Source: DASREM01 sp035652095
GTDB lineage: Bacteria; Acidobacteriota; Terriglobia; Terriglobales; Acidobacteriaceae
Reading direction: 5' to 3'
DNA: 64,000 bases
Assembly (NCBI GenBank): GCA_035652095.1
Contig: DASREM010000031.1
Coordinates: 27,736-91,735 of the forward strand
This document shows, piece by piece, positions 8,960 through 17,589 of this stretch. Made by a program: the position numbers and the translations under genes. Numbering within the stretch: position 1 is the first letter of the stretch; each line of letters opens with the position of its first letter. Below the pieces are notes generated by a model, which saw only the letters and a list, made by a program, of their open reading frames with translations, was not told the DNA's origin and did not search any database.

Positions 8960-10543
8960 ATGGCTGAGACTCGCGATGTCGTCATCATCGGTGGCGGTCA
9001 CAACGGCCTCGTCACCGCCTTCTATCTCGCCAAGGCCGGGTTTAAGCCGCTGGTGCTGGAGCGCCGCCCCCAACCCGGAGGCGCGGCCATCACTGAAGAG
9101 TTTCATCCCGGATTCCGCTGCTCCACCCTCGCCCACGCTGCCGGACCGATCCGTCCCGACATCGCTCGTGACATGTCTCTCGAGCAACATGGCCTGAAGT
9201 GGATCACGCCAGAAGTCGGTACGGTCGCATTGTCGCCGGATGGACGCGCAATCATCCTCTACAACGATGAGAAGCGTGCCGCGCAGGAGATCGCCAAGTT
9301 CTCTCAGAAAGATGCCGGCAAATATTTAGAGCTTCAGCAGTCGCTGGAGAAGATCGGCAAAGTAATCGGCGATGCCCTCACGCTCGCGCCTCCCAGCATC
9401 GACAATCCCAGCAAAGGCGATCTCTGGGGAATGCTGCAGACCGGACGCTCCATCCGCAAGCTCGGCAAGAAGAACATGTACCGCCTGCTCCGCTGGGGGC
9501 CGATGGCGGTAGCCGATCTCGTCTCGGAATTTTTCGAAACGGAGTTGCTGCGCGCGACGGTGGCCGCTCGCGGCATCTTCGGAACCTTTCTCGGCCCCTG
9601 GTCCGCGGGTAGCAGCCTGGTGCTCTTGATTCGCGGCTCAGGCGATGCTCATCCCGCAGGCTCCGCCAACTTCGCCCAGGGAGGCATGGGAGCCATCACG
9701 CAAGCCATGGCTTCGGCCGCGCAGAAAGCCGGCGCCGAGATTCGTAGCGGCGCCGAAGTAATCGAAGTCCGCGTGAAAGACGGGGTTGCCACCGGCGTGA
9801 TCCTCTCGAATGGCGAGGAAATTTCCGCCAAGGCTGTCATCTCCAATGCCGATCCCAAGCGCACGCTGCTGAAGCTCGTCGATCCTACGCACCTGTCGCC
9901 CGACTTTGTCATGAAGCTCCAGCACTACCGCATGCCGGGCACGGTGGCGAAAGTGAATCTCGCGTTGTCTGGGCTGCCGAAGTTCAATGGACTCGATGGA
10001 AGCCCCGCAGCTCTTGCCGGCCGCATTCATATCGGGCCTGAGATCGACTACCTGGAGCGCGCCTTCGACGAATCCAAGTACGGCAGCTTCAGCAAGCAGC
10101 CGTATCTGGAAGTTGCAATACCCTCGATCAGCGATCCGTCGCTGGCGCCTTCAGGGCAGCATGTAATGTCCATCTACATGCAATACGCGCCGTTCAAGCT
10201 GAAGAACAGCGATTGGGAGAGCCAGCGCGTAGCTCTCGGCGACACCGTGGTCAAGACCCTTGCGCAGTATGCGCCGAACCTGCCGTCGTTGATCCTGAGT
10301 CACCAGATCATCACGCCGCAAGACCTGGAAGACACTTACGGCCTGACGGGCGGTCACATCTTTCACGGAGAGCTTGCCCTCGACCAGTTCTTCACCATGC
10401 GCCCGTTGTTAGATTGGGCGCGATACAACACCCCGATCGCAAACCTGTATCTCTGCGGATCGGGCACGCATCCCGGCGCAGGCCTGACCGGAGGCTCAGG
10501 AGCCAACGCCGCAAAAGAAATCCTGAAGCAGTTAAAAAGATAG
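8960..10543 (+). CDS. FAD/NAD(P)-dependent oxidoreductase, PYROXD2/phytoene-desaturase-like (second of a pair)
   Basis: 527 residues, clearly paralogous to the preceding gene over its whole length. It has DVVIIGGGHNGLVTAFYLA for FAD, PGGAAITEEFHPGF, the FAQGGMGAITQAMASAA segment and the C-terminal FAD loop LYLCGSGTHPGAGLTGGSG. The ATG follows the upstream TAA with no gap, so expression is coupled. Both copies keep the full FAD-binding signatures, so neither looks like a decayed duplicate; retention of both suggests subunits of one enzyme or successive steps. A dispersed repeat follows the stop (10551-10582), then purU. Substrate unknown. Confidence 0.8.
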   Translation: MAETRDVVIIGGGHNGLVTAFYLAKAGFKPLVLERRPQPGGAAITEEFHPGFRCSTLAHAAGPIRPDIARDMSLEQHGLKWITPEVGTVALSPDGRAIILYNDEKRAAQEIAKFSQKDAGKYLELQQSLEKIGKVIGDALTLAPPSIDNPSKGDLWGMLQTGRSIRKLGKKNMYRLLRWGPMAVADLVSEFFETELLRATVAARGIFGTFLGPWSAGSSLVLLIRGSGDAHPAGSANFAQGGMGAITQAMASAAQKAGAEIRSGAEVIEVRVKDGVATGVILSNGEEISAKAVISNADPKRTLLKLVDPTHLSPDFVMKLQHYRMPGTVAKVNLALSGLPKFNGLDGSPAALAGRIHIGPEIDYLERAFDESKYGSFSKQPYLEVAIPSISDPSLAPSGQHVMSIYMQYAPFKLKNSDWESQRVALGDTVVKTLAQYAPNLPSLILSHQIITPQDLEDTYGLTGGHIFHGELALDQFFTMRPLLDWARYNTPIANLYLCGSGTHPGAGLTGGSGANAAKEILKQLKR

Positions 10544-10550
10544 CTGTTGA

Positions 10551-10582
10551 TTCCTTCGTGTAACTTAGTGTCCTTGGTGGTT
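10551..10582 (-). repeat. Dispersed ~32-bp repeat, copy 2
   Basis: Reads TTCCTTCGTGTAACTTAGTG then TCCTTGGTGGTT, matching copy 1 almost base for base. It lies between the second FAD oxidoreductase and purU and may be transcribed as part of a shared message. Confidence 0.85.
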
Positions 10583-10616
10583 GATTTTTGTTAGTCAGCG
10601 CACTCTGTGATTAGCC

Positions 10617-11471
10617 ATGAAAAACTCAGCCATCCTGCTAATCAGCTGCCCGGACCAGAAGGGAATCGTCGCCACGATCTCTGACTTCGTTTTCCGGCAT
10701 AACGGCAACATCCTTCATGCCGATGAGCACGCGGACGAGAACTTGCAGCTCTTCCTGATGCGAGTTGAGTTCGATCCCACCGGCTTCGACATCTCATCCG
10801 CGGAGTTCAGCAGGCACTTCACCCCGATCGCCACGAAATTCAACATGCAGTGGCGGCTGGCACAGTCCAGTTACCGCCCCAGGATGGCCATCCTGGTTTC
10901 GAAGTACGACCACTGCTTAGTGGACCTGCTCTACCGCCACAAAAGTGGAGAGCTTGCCTGCGAAATTCCCATCATCATCTCCAACCACCCCGATAACCAG
11001 TCCATCGCCGACTTCTATCGCATCCCGTATGTTACGGTACCGGTCCCGAAAGACAACAAACGTGATGCAGAACAAAAGATCCTCGCTTTGCTGCGCCAGC
11101 ACAGCCCGGACTTCATCGTGCTGGCCCGCTACATGCAGATCCTGTCGAATGAATTTGTGAACGAGTACCCGCACCGCATCATCAATATTCACCACTCGTT
11201 TCTTCCCGCCTTCATCGGCGCCAAGCCCTATCATCAGGCGTTCGCGCGCGGGGTCAAGCTGATCGGGGCCACCAGCCACTACGTCACCGAAGTCCTCGAC
11301 GACGGCCCGATCATCGAACAGGACGTAGTCCGCATCTCGCACCGCGACTCGCTCGACGACTTACTGCAAAAAGGCCGCGATTTAGAGAAAGTCGTACTTT
11401 CCCGCGGTGTCCGCTGGCACATCGAGAATCGAGTATTGTTGTATGGAAATAAGACCGTGGTATTCGATTAA
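10617..11471 (+). CDS. purU: Formyltetrahydrofolate deformylase
   Basis: 284 residues, the normal PurU length. Residues 1-80 are an ACT domain (AILLISCPDQKGIVATISDF), which in PurU senses methionine and glycine. From about 88 follows the formyltransferase fold (RMAILVSKYDHCLVDLL) with the hydrolase core INIHHSFLPAFIGAKPYHQA and the catalytic Asp in TEVLDDGPIIEQD. PurU hydrolyses 10-formyl-THF to formate and THF, balancing the C1 folate pool in the cytoplasm. Location after the FAD oxidoreductase pair and near the GcvT-like gene suggests it drains methyl-derived C1 units as formate while regenerating THF. In other bacteria purU accompanies glycine-betaine/sarcosine demethylation genes, which supports the idea by analogy. 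The ATG at 10617 lacks a strong Shine-Dalgarno site. Confidence 0.92.
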   Translation: MKNSAILLISCPDQKGIVATISDFVFRHNGNILHADEHADENLQLFLMRVEFDPTGFDISSAEFSRHFTPIATKFNMQWRLAQSSYRPRMAILVSKYDHCLVDLLYRHKSGELACEIPIIISNHPDNQSIADFYRIPYVTVPVPKDNKRDAEQKILALLRQHSPDFIVLARYMQILSNEFVNEYPHRIINIHHSFLPAFIGAKPYHQAFARGVKLIGATSHYVTEVLDDGPIIEQDVVRISHRDSLDDLLQKGRDLEKVVLSRGVRWHIENRVLLYGNKTVVFD

Positions 11472-11612
11472 AAGCGCCAGACCTACCTCACCCGCGCGGA
11501 AAGCGCATGAGTAGTAACTTTGGTGCTTCACCCTCAAGTCACTTGTCCCTCCCGTTCCATTCTCTTTACTATCGGTACTCCTCCATTAGTACATCCCGGC
11601 AGGAGCGAGGCT

Positions 11613-13091
11613 TTGGTCGAAGACCCGAAGTGGGAGCTTGCCATTTTGGCTACGGTGCAGGGCTTCTACGAGAAGCTTCTGCAAAGCTCAATTGGCGGAG
11701 AAGTGCCTGTCCCGCAAGGACTTGAGGCAATCTCACTGCAGGATGACGGGGATGTTCTCGAAACCCTGGCCCGCATGCGCCGCTGGCTTCGCCTCCTGGA
11801 TTTAGCCATCACTCCGGCCATGATGCGCCAGGCTCTCACCGAAGATACCGACCCCGAGATTGCGGAAGCGGTCCTGCGTTACCTGATTCGCACTAAGGAC
11901 GTTAGCAACTCGCGGCGCGACAAGGCCGACCTGGTCGCAACCTTCTTATATCGGCATCCCCGCGTGCCGGGGCAGTGGGACCGCCGTGGCTACGGCCTCG
12001 ATGGTTCACTTCCTCTCTCTCCCTTCGAAATCGCGTTGATTGAAATTCTCGCCGACACCGACGTACCGTCGCTTCCCGAAGAGCATGTGCAGCAGCTTCG
12101 CCGCATCGGTCCGCTCCAGCAGGAGGCCGATGCCTTCACTGACTTCAACGCGCTGCTCGATTCCGGAATCATCGAGCGGGTTCGCGAACTCAAGCAGTCG
12201 CTCGACCTCTCGTTCTATCATCCCGGCGTGCTGGCGGCGATCGCGCCCTACAATGCCGCCTTCGGCCGGAAGTTCGACGAGCTGTTCCTGGCCGCCACCT
12301 CCGAGATAAGAAATTTCGCGCATGAACTCGAAGAGCAGGGCGGCAGCATCCTGGGCAATGTAGACGGCACCGATGTCACGGTCGAACATGTGGCAACGCT
12401 CAAAGAGACGGAACTGCTCAAAATTGATTACAGCGGCGCGCTCGACAAGTTCCGCCGCGTTTCCAAGCTGAAGAAGGCGCTGGAGCGGCGTCCTCCGGTC
12501 CGTCGCCAGCAGGCGGTTGTGCGCCCGGTTCATGCTGTCGGCGGTGGCGCGGCCGCTGCTCCGGCACTGTCACGGCGCCAGGCCCTTGACCTTGCTGTAG
12601 CGCGGGCCGCCATCACTCCCGCGCAGGTCACGGCCGAAGAGACCAAGCTCAGACAAGTAGAAGAATCGATTCGCGTCTTTGTCCGTGTGGCCGATCCGAA
12701 ATTTCGCCAGGTCGTGCCCATGCGTTTCTTCAACCTGACCCTCACTCCTCAGGAAGTGGAAGCCTACTGCGCCGATTATCTACAGGAAAAAAGCCTGCGC
12801 GCAGGGGTGGGCCGGGTGCTGTTGCGGATCGTCGCCGCAGTCGCGCGCATGATGACGGAGTTCGAAGAGGCCAAGAGAAACGAGAATTCCGCTTCACTGT
12901 GGAAGCTTCACGCGGACTCGCTGGTAGTGCTGCTGGAGATTGCGCGCGCCTTGTCCGACAACGCCACCCGGGTCAGGAACCTGGCCCATCAGCACAACAA
13001 CCCCACGCATGTCGAAGCCATTCAGCGTTCGCTTGAAAAACTGAATGAACGCTGTGAACTGGTGGCGAGAACGCTTTCCCGCGTCAGCTGA
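11613..13091 (+). CDS. Hypothetical cytoplasmic protein, 492 residues
   Basis: I do not recognise this family. I start it at TTG 11613 because AGGAG lies at 11601-11605; an upstream ATG at 11520 would prepend about 31 residues of unlikely composition. The protein is largely alpha-helical and charged. Residues roughly 1-300 are one helical region. A low-complexity basic/Ala-Pro linker (RRPPVRRQQAVVRPVHAVGG) sits near 315-340, and a second helical region follows (VEESIRVFVRVADPKFRQVV ... LAHQHNNPTHVEAIQRSLEK). There is no signal peptide, membrane helix or obvious catalytic motif. It follows purU on the same strand at 141 bases, so co-transcription is uncertain. It ends head-to-head with the small membrane protein on the other strand with no gap. 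Confidence 0.7.
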   Translation: MVEDPKWELAILATVQGFYEKLLQSSIGGEVPVPQGLEAISLQDDGDVLETLARMRRWLRLLDLAITPAMMRQALTEDTDPEIAEAVLRYLIRTKDVSNSRRDKADLVATFLYRHPRVPGQWDRRGYGLDGSLPLSPFEIALIEILADTDVPSLPEEHVQQLRRIGPLQQEADAFTDFNALLDSGIIERVRELKQSLDLSFYHPGVLAAIAPYNAAFGRKFDELFLAATSEIRNFAHELEEQGGSILGNVDGTDVTVEHVATLKETELLKIDYSGALDKFRRVSKLKKALERRPPVRRQQAVVRPVHAVGGGAAAAPALSRRQALDLAVARAAITPAQVTAEETKLRQVEESIRVFVRVADPKFRQVVPMRFFNLTLTPQEVEAYCADYLQEKSLRAGVGRVLLRIVAAVARMMTEFEEAKRNENSASLWKLHADSLVVLLEIARALSDNATRVRNLAHQHNNPTHVEAIQRSLEKLNERCELVARTLSRVS

Positions 13092-13382
13092 TCAACCCGC
13101 GCGTTTGCGCATGTAGCTTCGCAGGGCCAGCCTTTCCAGCTCAGGGTCGGCGCAGATGCGGCACCACTCCTCTCCGAAGCCGGGCTGGACGTTGAGCCCG
13201 CAGCGGCAGCGGTGAAGTACATCGCCCCGGCTGTTGTAGGTGTGCACCCGTAAGCCGTGCAGTGTCTGCTCATGACATTGGCGCCGCCGGAGCGTCTGGG
13301 CGGTCTCCTTGCGGCCATTCACCAGTATCAGCACCACCATGGTGATGGTCATCGCAATCAGTGCGACCATGAGCTCGATCAT
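13092..13382 (-). CDS. Small membrane-anchored protein with a four-cysteine cluster
   Basis: 96 residues. One N-terminal membrane helix (ELMVALIAMTITMVVLILV) is followed by a basic segment and a putative metal-binding cluster, CRCGLN ... WCRIC, i.e. Cys-X-Cys and Cys-X2-Cys about 13 residues apart. The C-terminus is charged. Family unknown to me; the layout suggests a membrane-tethered zinc-binding knuckle facing the cytoplasm. Its stop touches the end of the convergent upstream gene, and its start is divergent from the secreted glycine-zipper gene at 13512. The start could also be the Met at 13370. Confidence 0.5.
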   Translation of the reverse strand: MIELMVALIAMTITMVVLILVNGRKETAQTLRRRQCHEQTLHGLRVHTYNSRGDVLHRCRCGLNVQPGFGEEWCRICADPELERLALRSYMRKRAG

Positions 13383-13511
13383 GGCCGCCTATTATGCCGC
13401 CGACCCCGCCCTGCTGTCACCCCTCCGGTGGGAAGATCCAGCTTCCCGGGCCTGCAAACCCATGCAAACTGAGTTGCCGTCCTGCCATCCAAGACAACCG
13501 TGGAGGGAACC

Positions 13512-14288
13512 ATGACAAGCAGAATGCTCGGGATGGCCGTGATATTGGCTGCCAGTCTGGCGGCCGGCGATACGATCACGATGAAGGACGGCACCACGCA
13601 TACCGGAACCATCGTAAGCGGCACCGCTCACAGCATAAGTTTTCGCGAGAAGAGCGGAGTGCACCGTTATTCGAAGGCAAACATTCAGTCCATTTCCTTC
13701 GACAGCGACGTCGTGCCTGCCACGTCGGCAAGTTCGGCGCGGCTGGGCGCCGGCACCCGTGAGGCCACGCTGCCCGCAGGCACCGAAATCACAGTTCTCT
13801 CGAACCAGGAGATCGATTCCAAGACCGCCAGCGAAGGCCAGGTATTTCCAGCGGACGTGGCGGAAGACGTGAGAAATTCCGCGGGACAGGTGGTCATTCC
13901 CAAAGGCTCTGAAGCGGAACTGGTGATCCGCCGGGTGCAATCCGCGGGAACCGTGACCGGCTCGTCAGACCTGGCGCTCGATCTCAAATCGGTGAAGGTG
14001 GGCGGCCGGCGTTACACCGTGAGCACCGAAGACGTCGAGCAAAAGGGAAGAGAAGGCCTTGGCACAAACAAACGCACGGCCGAAATGGTGGGCGGCGGGG
14101 CGGTCCTCGGAACTCTGATCGGTGCGATAGCGGGTGGCGGGAAAGGCGCTGCCATCGGTGCCGCGACCGGCGGGGCTGCCGGAGCCGGCGCGCAGGTGCT
14201 GACCCGGGGCAAGTCGGTGAAGGTTCCGGCAGAGAGCAAGCTCAGCTTCAAGCTCGACCAGCCGCTGCGCTTGAGCGCAGCTTATTGA
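13512..14288 (+). CDS. Secreted glycine-zipper protein
   Basis: 258 residues starting at ATG 13512, with GGAGGG at 13502-13507. A signal peptide (MTSRMLGMAVILAASLAAGD) precedes a small beta domain with ITMKDGTTHTGTIVSG, an all-beta domain (LPAGTEITVLSNQEIDSKTA ... VIPKGSEAELVI), and a glycine zipper GGGAVLGTLIGAIAGGGKGA continuing to about residue 230. Glycine zippers of this kind occur in outer-membrane or periplasmic surface proteins. A second gene at 57004 has the same beta-domain plus zipper layout, so the two are paralogs. Function unknown; an envelope role is inferred. The upstream stretch 13383-13511 is shared with the divergent small membrane protein. Confidence 0.72.
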   Translation: MTSRMLGMAVILAASLAAGDTITMKDGTTHTGTIVSGTAHSISFREKSGVHRYSKANIQSISFDSDVVPATSASSARLGAGTREATLPAGTEITVLSNQEIDSKTASEGQVFPADVAEDVRNSAGQVVIPKGSEAELVIRRVQSAGTVTGSSDLALDLKSVKVGGRRYTVSTEDVEQKGREGLGTNKRTAEMVGGGAVLGTLIGAIAGGGKGAAIGAATGGAAGAGAQVLTRGKSVKVPAESKLSFKLDQPLRLSAAY

Positions 14289-14309
14289 CGAAGAGCGAGG
14301 GCGGCTTGC

Positions 14310-15053
14310 TCAAGGCGCTTCCCGGGCAAGCTGCTCTACCTCCGACGCCGCGCTCTCAAAATCCGGCGCAACTCCCCAACCCACGACCTCTCGAGGGAAA
14401 CGCTGCTGGACTACGTAGTAGAACCCAGGGTTCCGTAGAAGCCGGTCCGCAACAATCTCCGCCATGCAATCTCCCAGCCCCAGCCCTACGCTGCTGTACT
14501 GCGAGCCTGGCTTGGGCTCGAAAACCTGCATGCGATGGATCTGGAGCACGCTGTCCAGTACCTGCGCCGGGAATTTATTCATATCGTACTGGCAGATCCC
14601 GATTGCCGGGCGCGAAGGGTACGCCTGCTCCACCAGCTTTTCGTATTCGATCAGCTGGTCGCATTCATTGCGGCCTTCCAGGGTCCAGGAAAGCTCGCCA
14701 GCGGTTCGGAACGAGGCGTAGCCCCGCTTGACCGAGTCGTCGATCGATTCCAACAGTAACCGGGTCAGCGCTTCCGGCTCGAAGCGCTTATCGGGAAAGT
14801 AGACCTCGTCTTCGGTATGAAATTCGAGGTTGCCCAGCCGAATCTCGCGGTCGGTATCAATCCCGATAAACCTCAGGTCAAACAGCAGCCGCTTGATCAC
14901 ATCGGGCTTTTGCGCGCAGAAGCAACGTTCCCCTTTGCGAAGTCCCTCGGCGATGAAAGGGGTGAGCACTTCCAGCAGGGCTTCCTGTGATCGGTAAAAC
15001 ACACAGGCATGGTTTCCGCGCTTGAACTGAAACAGTGGAGAATACCTGACCAT
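14310..15053 (-). CDS. MEDS-domain (DcmR-like sensory) protein
   Basis: 247 residues. The opening HACVFYRSQEALLEVLTPFI with FIAEGLRKGERCFC is the signature of the MEDS domain, named from DcmR and related methanogen/methylotroph sensors and used as a stand-alone or kinase-fused sensory module. The core continues through GELSWTLEGRNECDQLIEYE and IGICQYDMNKFP, where bacterial MEDS proteins carry a conserved Cys. No DNA-binding domain, kinase domain or signal peptide is attached. It probably interacts with a signalling partner encoded elsewhere. It is divergent from the FG-GAP gene. Confidence 0.75.
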   Translation of the reverse strand: MVRYSPLFQFKRGNHACVFYRSQEALLEVLTPFIAEGLRKGERCFCAQKPDVIKRLLFDLRFIGIDTDREIRLGNLEFHTEDEVYFPDKRFEPEALTRLLLESIDDSVKRGYASFRTAGELSWTLEGRNECDQLIEYEKLVEQAYPSRPAIGICQYDMNKFPAQVLDSVLQIHRMQVFEPKPGSQYSSVGLGLGDCMAEIVADRLLRNPGFYYVVQQRFPREVVGWGVAPDFESAASEVEQLAREAP

Positions 15054-15154
15054 ATTCCTTCAACCAGCGATGGTGATATATAAGCATGTCCGCCTGGCGG
15101 CTGTCAGCATTCTGGAAGACCAATATAAAATCTAAGCTCGTTAAGGGGAACTAC

Positions 15155-16279
15155 ATGAAAGCCGGGAACCTCATGATGTTGGCGTTGCTGTTCGTGATGC
15201 TTTCGTCCGGAACTGTCTTCGCAACCCAACTGATCGGGTTCTATGATCCGGTTGACTACCCCGCGGGCTACATCCCGCTCTACGCCGCAGTCGGTGATTT
15301 CAATGGTGACGGACTGGTGGACGTGGTGTCGCTGAACGTTTACTCCATCAGTCTACTAACCGGCAAGGGCGATGGGAGCTTCCAAAAAGGAAAGCCTTTT
15401 CCTTTCCCCCAGTACTACTACATCAGCGGTGGGAATGCCGCGGACCTGAATGAAGATGGCCTCGACGATGTCATTGTTTCCGTGGCGGGCCGGGTGGCGG
15501 TCCTACTGGCGCGCAGCGATGGCACGTTCCAGCGGCCAGTCCTGTATCCCTTGCCTCACGTGCCGGGCAATGTGGTCTCGGCTGACTTCAACGGCGATTC
15601 GCACCAGGATATCGCGGTCATTGATGACATCCCGGATACCACTTACCTTCCCTTGTATGTTGGGTTGGGGGATGGCAGCGGTCGCCTGCAACGGTACAGC
15701 ACGTATATTTTGCCCTCGCACGCAAATTCGATCGTGGCGGGGGACTTCAATGAAGATGGGAATCCCGATCTCGCATTTGCCAGTGACAAGGATACTGAGG
15801 GAGTGGGCGTACTTCTGGGTAATGGGGACGGATCGTTTTATCCAGCCGGCCTGTATCCCAACGGAGGTGGCGCCAGGTGGGTGAGTGTAGGAGATTTCAA
15901 TGCTGACGGGCACTCCGACATCATGTTCCTCACTGATCGGTCTGCCAAGGTCTTGCTCGGGCATGGCGATGGCACCTTCGATGCCCAACCACTGGTCTCA
16001 GCACTGCTGGGCAGTAGTGACTTCGCGACCGTTGCGGATTTTGATCACGATGGGGTGGATGACATCGCAGTGACCTTATTCCCCAACACTCTGGAAGTTC
16101 TTCTCGGAGACGGCACAGGAAGGCTGACGATATTCGGGCAATACCAGCTCGGAAACCAGTACAACACGGCCGGGGTTCCCGTCGTCGGCGATTTCAACGG
16201 CGACGGGTTCAGCGATATTGCAGTTCCGGTCAGTGGCTCCGATGTGATGAGCGTACTGATTAATTCCGGGGTGCAGTAG
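15155..16279 (+). CDS. Secreted FG-GAP/VCBS repeat protein
   Basis: 374 residues starting at ATG 15155 behind AAGGGG; an in-frame ATG at 15086 would place non-signal sequence before the signal peptide. The signal is MKAGNLMMLALLFVMLSSGT. Seven calcium-binding FG-GAP/VCBS blades follow, each carrying a variant of D-F-N-x-D-G-x-x-D: VGDFNGDGLVDVV, AADLNEDGLDDVIV, SADFNGDSHQDIAV, AGDFNEDGNPDLAF, VGDFNADGHSDIMF, VADFDHDGVDDIAV and VGDFNGDGFSDIAV. Seven repeats predict a closed seven-bladed beta-propeller. Such proteins bind extracellular ligands or polymers; no enzyme domain is attached. The gene converges with the HAF-repeat gene. Confidence 0.85.
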   Translation: MKAGNLMMLALLFVMLSSGTVFATQLIGFYDPVDYPAGYIPLYAAVGDFNGDGLVDVVSLNVYSISLLTGKGDGSFQKGKPFPFPQYYYISGGNAADLNEDGLDDVIVSVAGRVAVLLARSDGTFQRPVLYPLPHVPGNVVSADFNGDSHQDIAVIDDIPDTTYLPLYVGLGDGSGRLQRYSTYILPSHANSIVAGDFNEDGNPDLAFASDKDTEGVGVLLGNGDGSFYPAGLYPNGGGARWVSVGDFNADGHSDIMFLTDRSAKVLLGHGDGTFDAQPLVSALLGSSDFATVADFDHDGVDDIAVTLFPNTLEVLLGDGTGRLTIFGQYQLGNQYNTAGVPVVGDFNGDGFSDIAVPVSGSDVMSVLINSGVQ

Positions 16280-16360
16280 GCGCCCGCGAATACGACGCCA
16301 GGCGAGAATCACCCGCCATGCAACCTGTAACCCGGCTCCAGGGCTTCAATCCCAGCTTCG

Positions 16361-17221
16361 CTACTGCGCCGCCAGGAACCCCACCGTCTGGCCGGACTTG
16401 CTGGCGGTTGAGCCTACGATGGCGCCCAGGTTGTTGATCTGCGCGATGTAGGGGAAGGTGGTCGTCCGGTAGTTGCTGTTGTTCAGAATAAAGCTGTGCG
16501 TCGCGCCATTGCTGTCGCTGTAGAAACCGGTGATGACACCGGCGTCGTTGATGCTCGTGCAGGCCGTCGAGGTTGATCCCGGAACGTCAATCTGTGTGAG
16601 AACACCTCCCGGGCCGCGCAGGAAGCCGTGCGTGGCGGTCGCTGTGGCATTGACAAAGAATCCGACCACGCTGTTGGTGTTGTTGATCCCGTACGCGACA
16701 GTGGGCCTGCCATGCGCGGTGAACTGGGTCACGGTGCCGCCAATGTTGATGAACCCCTGGTAGAAGCCGTTCGATCCCACAGTCCCGGAGAAGTTGCCGG
16801 CGTCGTTGACGCCGTGGATTTCGGTGCCCGAACTTCCGGCCACGTCGTACTGGGTGAAGGTTGAGCCGTTCAAGAAGAACCCGTGCGCTATGTTGTCAGG
16901 AGTGGTGAATGTGCCCACGATGGTCTTGAAGTCGTTCACGCCAAGAGCGATGGTGTAGAGCGCGCCGGGAGCACTGAAGGTCGTGTACTTCTTGTTGTTG
17001 ACGTCATAGCTGAACCCTTCCAGTTGCTGGCCCGGGAGTTCAAAGGCCCCGACTACGGTGCCGATGTTGTTCAGACCGGCCGCGGTGGTATAGGAGGATC
17101 CGGCTGGGTTGAGCCGGGTAACGACGACGTTGGCTTGAGCGTTTGCCTGCAATACGGCGATGCCGGCCAGCAGCAATGTGGACGCGAGGTTGCGAGCGTC
17201 ATACCAGGTGATGAAGTTCAA
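16361..17221 (-). CDS. Secreted HAF-repeat protein
   Basis: 286 residues started at TTG 17221, which has a perfect AGGAGG five bases upstream. A signal peptide ends around LQANAQA. The mature part is made of about six repeats of the HAF type: LNNIGTVVGAFELPG...EGFSYD, VNDFKTIVGTFTTPD...HGFFLNG, VNDAGNFSGTVG, INNTNSVVGFFV...HGFLRG, INDAGVITGFYSD...HSFILN and INNLGAIVGSTA. Each pairs a G-x-x-N-(D/N)-x-G turn with a later HGF(L/I) strand, consistent with a beta-propeller outside the cell. Function unknown. A strong hairpin lies in the 5' leader (17244-17266). Confidence 0.75.
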   Translation of the reverse strand: MNFITWYDARNLASTLLLAGIAVLQANAQANVVVTRLNPAGSSYTTAAGLNNIGTVVGAFELPGQQLEGFSYDVNNKKYTTFSAPGALYTIALGVNDFKTIVGTFTTPDNIAHGFFLNGSTFTQYDVAGSSGTEIHGVNDAGNFSGTVGSNGFYQGFINIGGTVTQFTAHGRPTVAYGINNTNSVVGFFVNATATATHGFLRGPGGVLTQIDVPGSTSTACTSINDAGVITGFYSDSNGATHSFILNNSNYRTTTFPYIAQINNLGAIVGSTASKSGQTVGFLAAQ

Positions 17222-17243
17222 AGGGGCCTCCTGCGACTGTGTG

Positions 17244-17266
17244 CCTCAAGCCTTGCCGGCTTGAGG
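17244..17266 (-). promoter_or_regulatory. Nine-base-pair hairpin in the leader of the HAF-repeat gene
   Basis: CCTCAAGCC, a five-base loop, then GGCTTGAGG. It lies 22 bases upstream of the TTG start, next to the AGGAGG site. It has no U-run on either strand, so it is not a standard terminator. It could be an operator or an mRNA structure affecting translation; no further evidence. Confidence 0.4.
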
Positions 17267-17428
17267 GGAGGCATTGTGCTGTGAACGGAGAGGGCACGCA
17301 AGGTGCAAGGGATGAATGGCCATTCCGGCGACGCCAAAGCACAGCAGGCAGGTACGCACGAACAAGGCGATCGATTCGCGGAAGTGCGTGAACAACACGC
17401 CGAGGTGAACTAAGACCGTGGAGAAGAA

Positions 17429-17504
<76 letters not shown>

Positions 17505-17589
17505 GTGTGGTGTTGCGGCTTTCTTCTTCATCATCATAACATCCCGCATGGTTGGAACAAAACGCTGATCCCGCTTAACCTTGAACACC

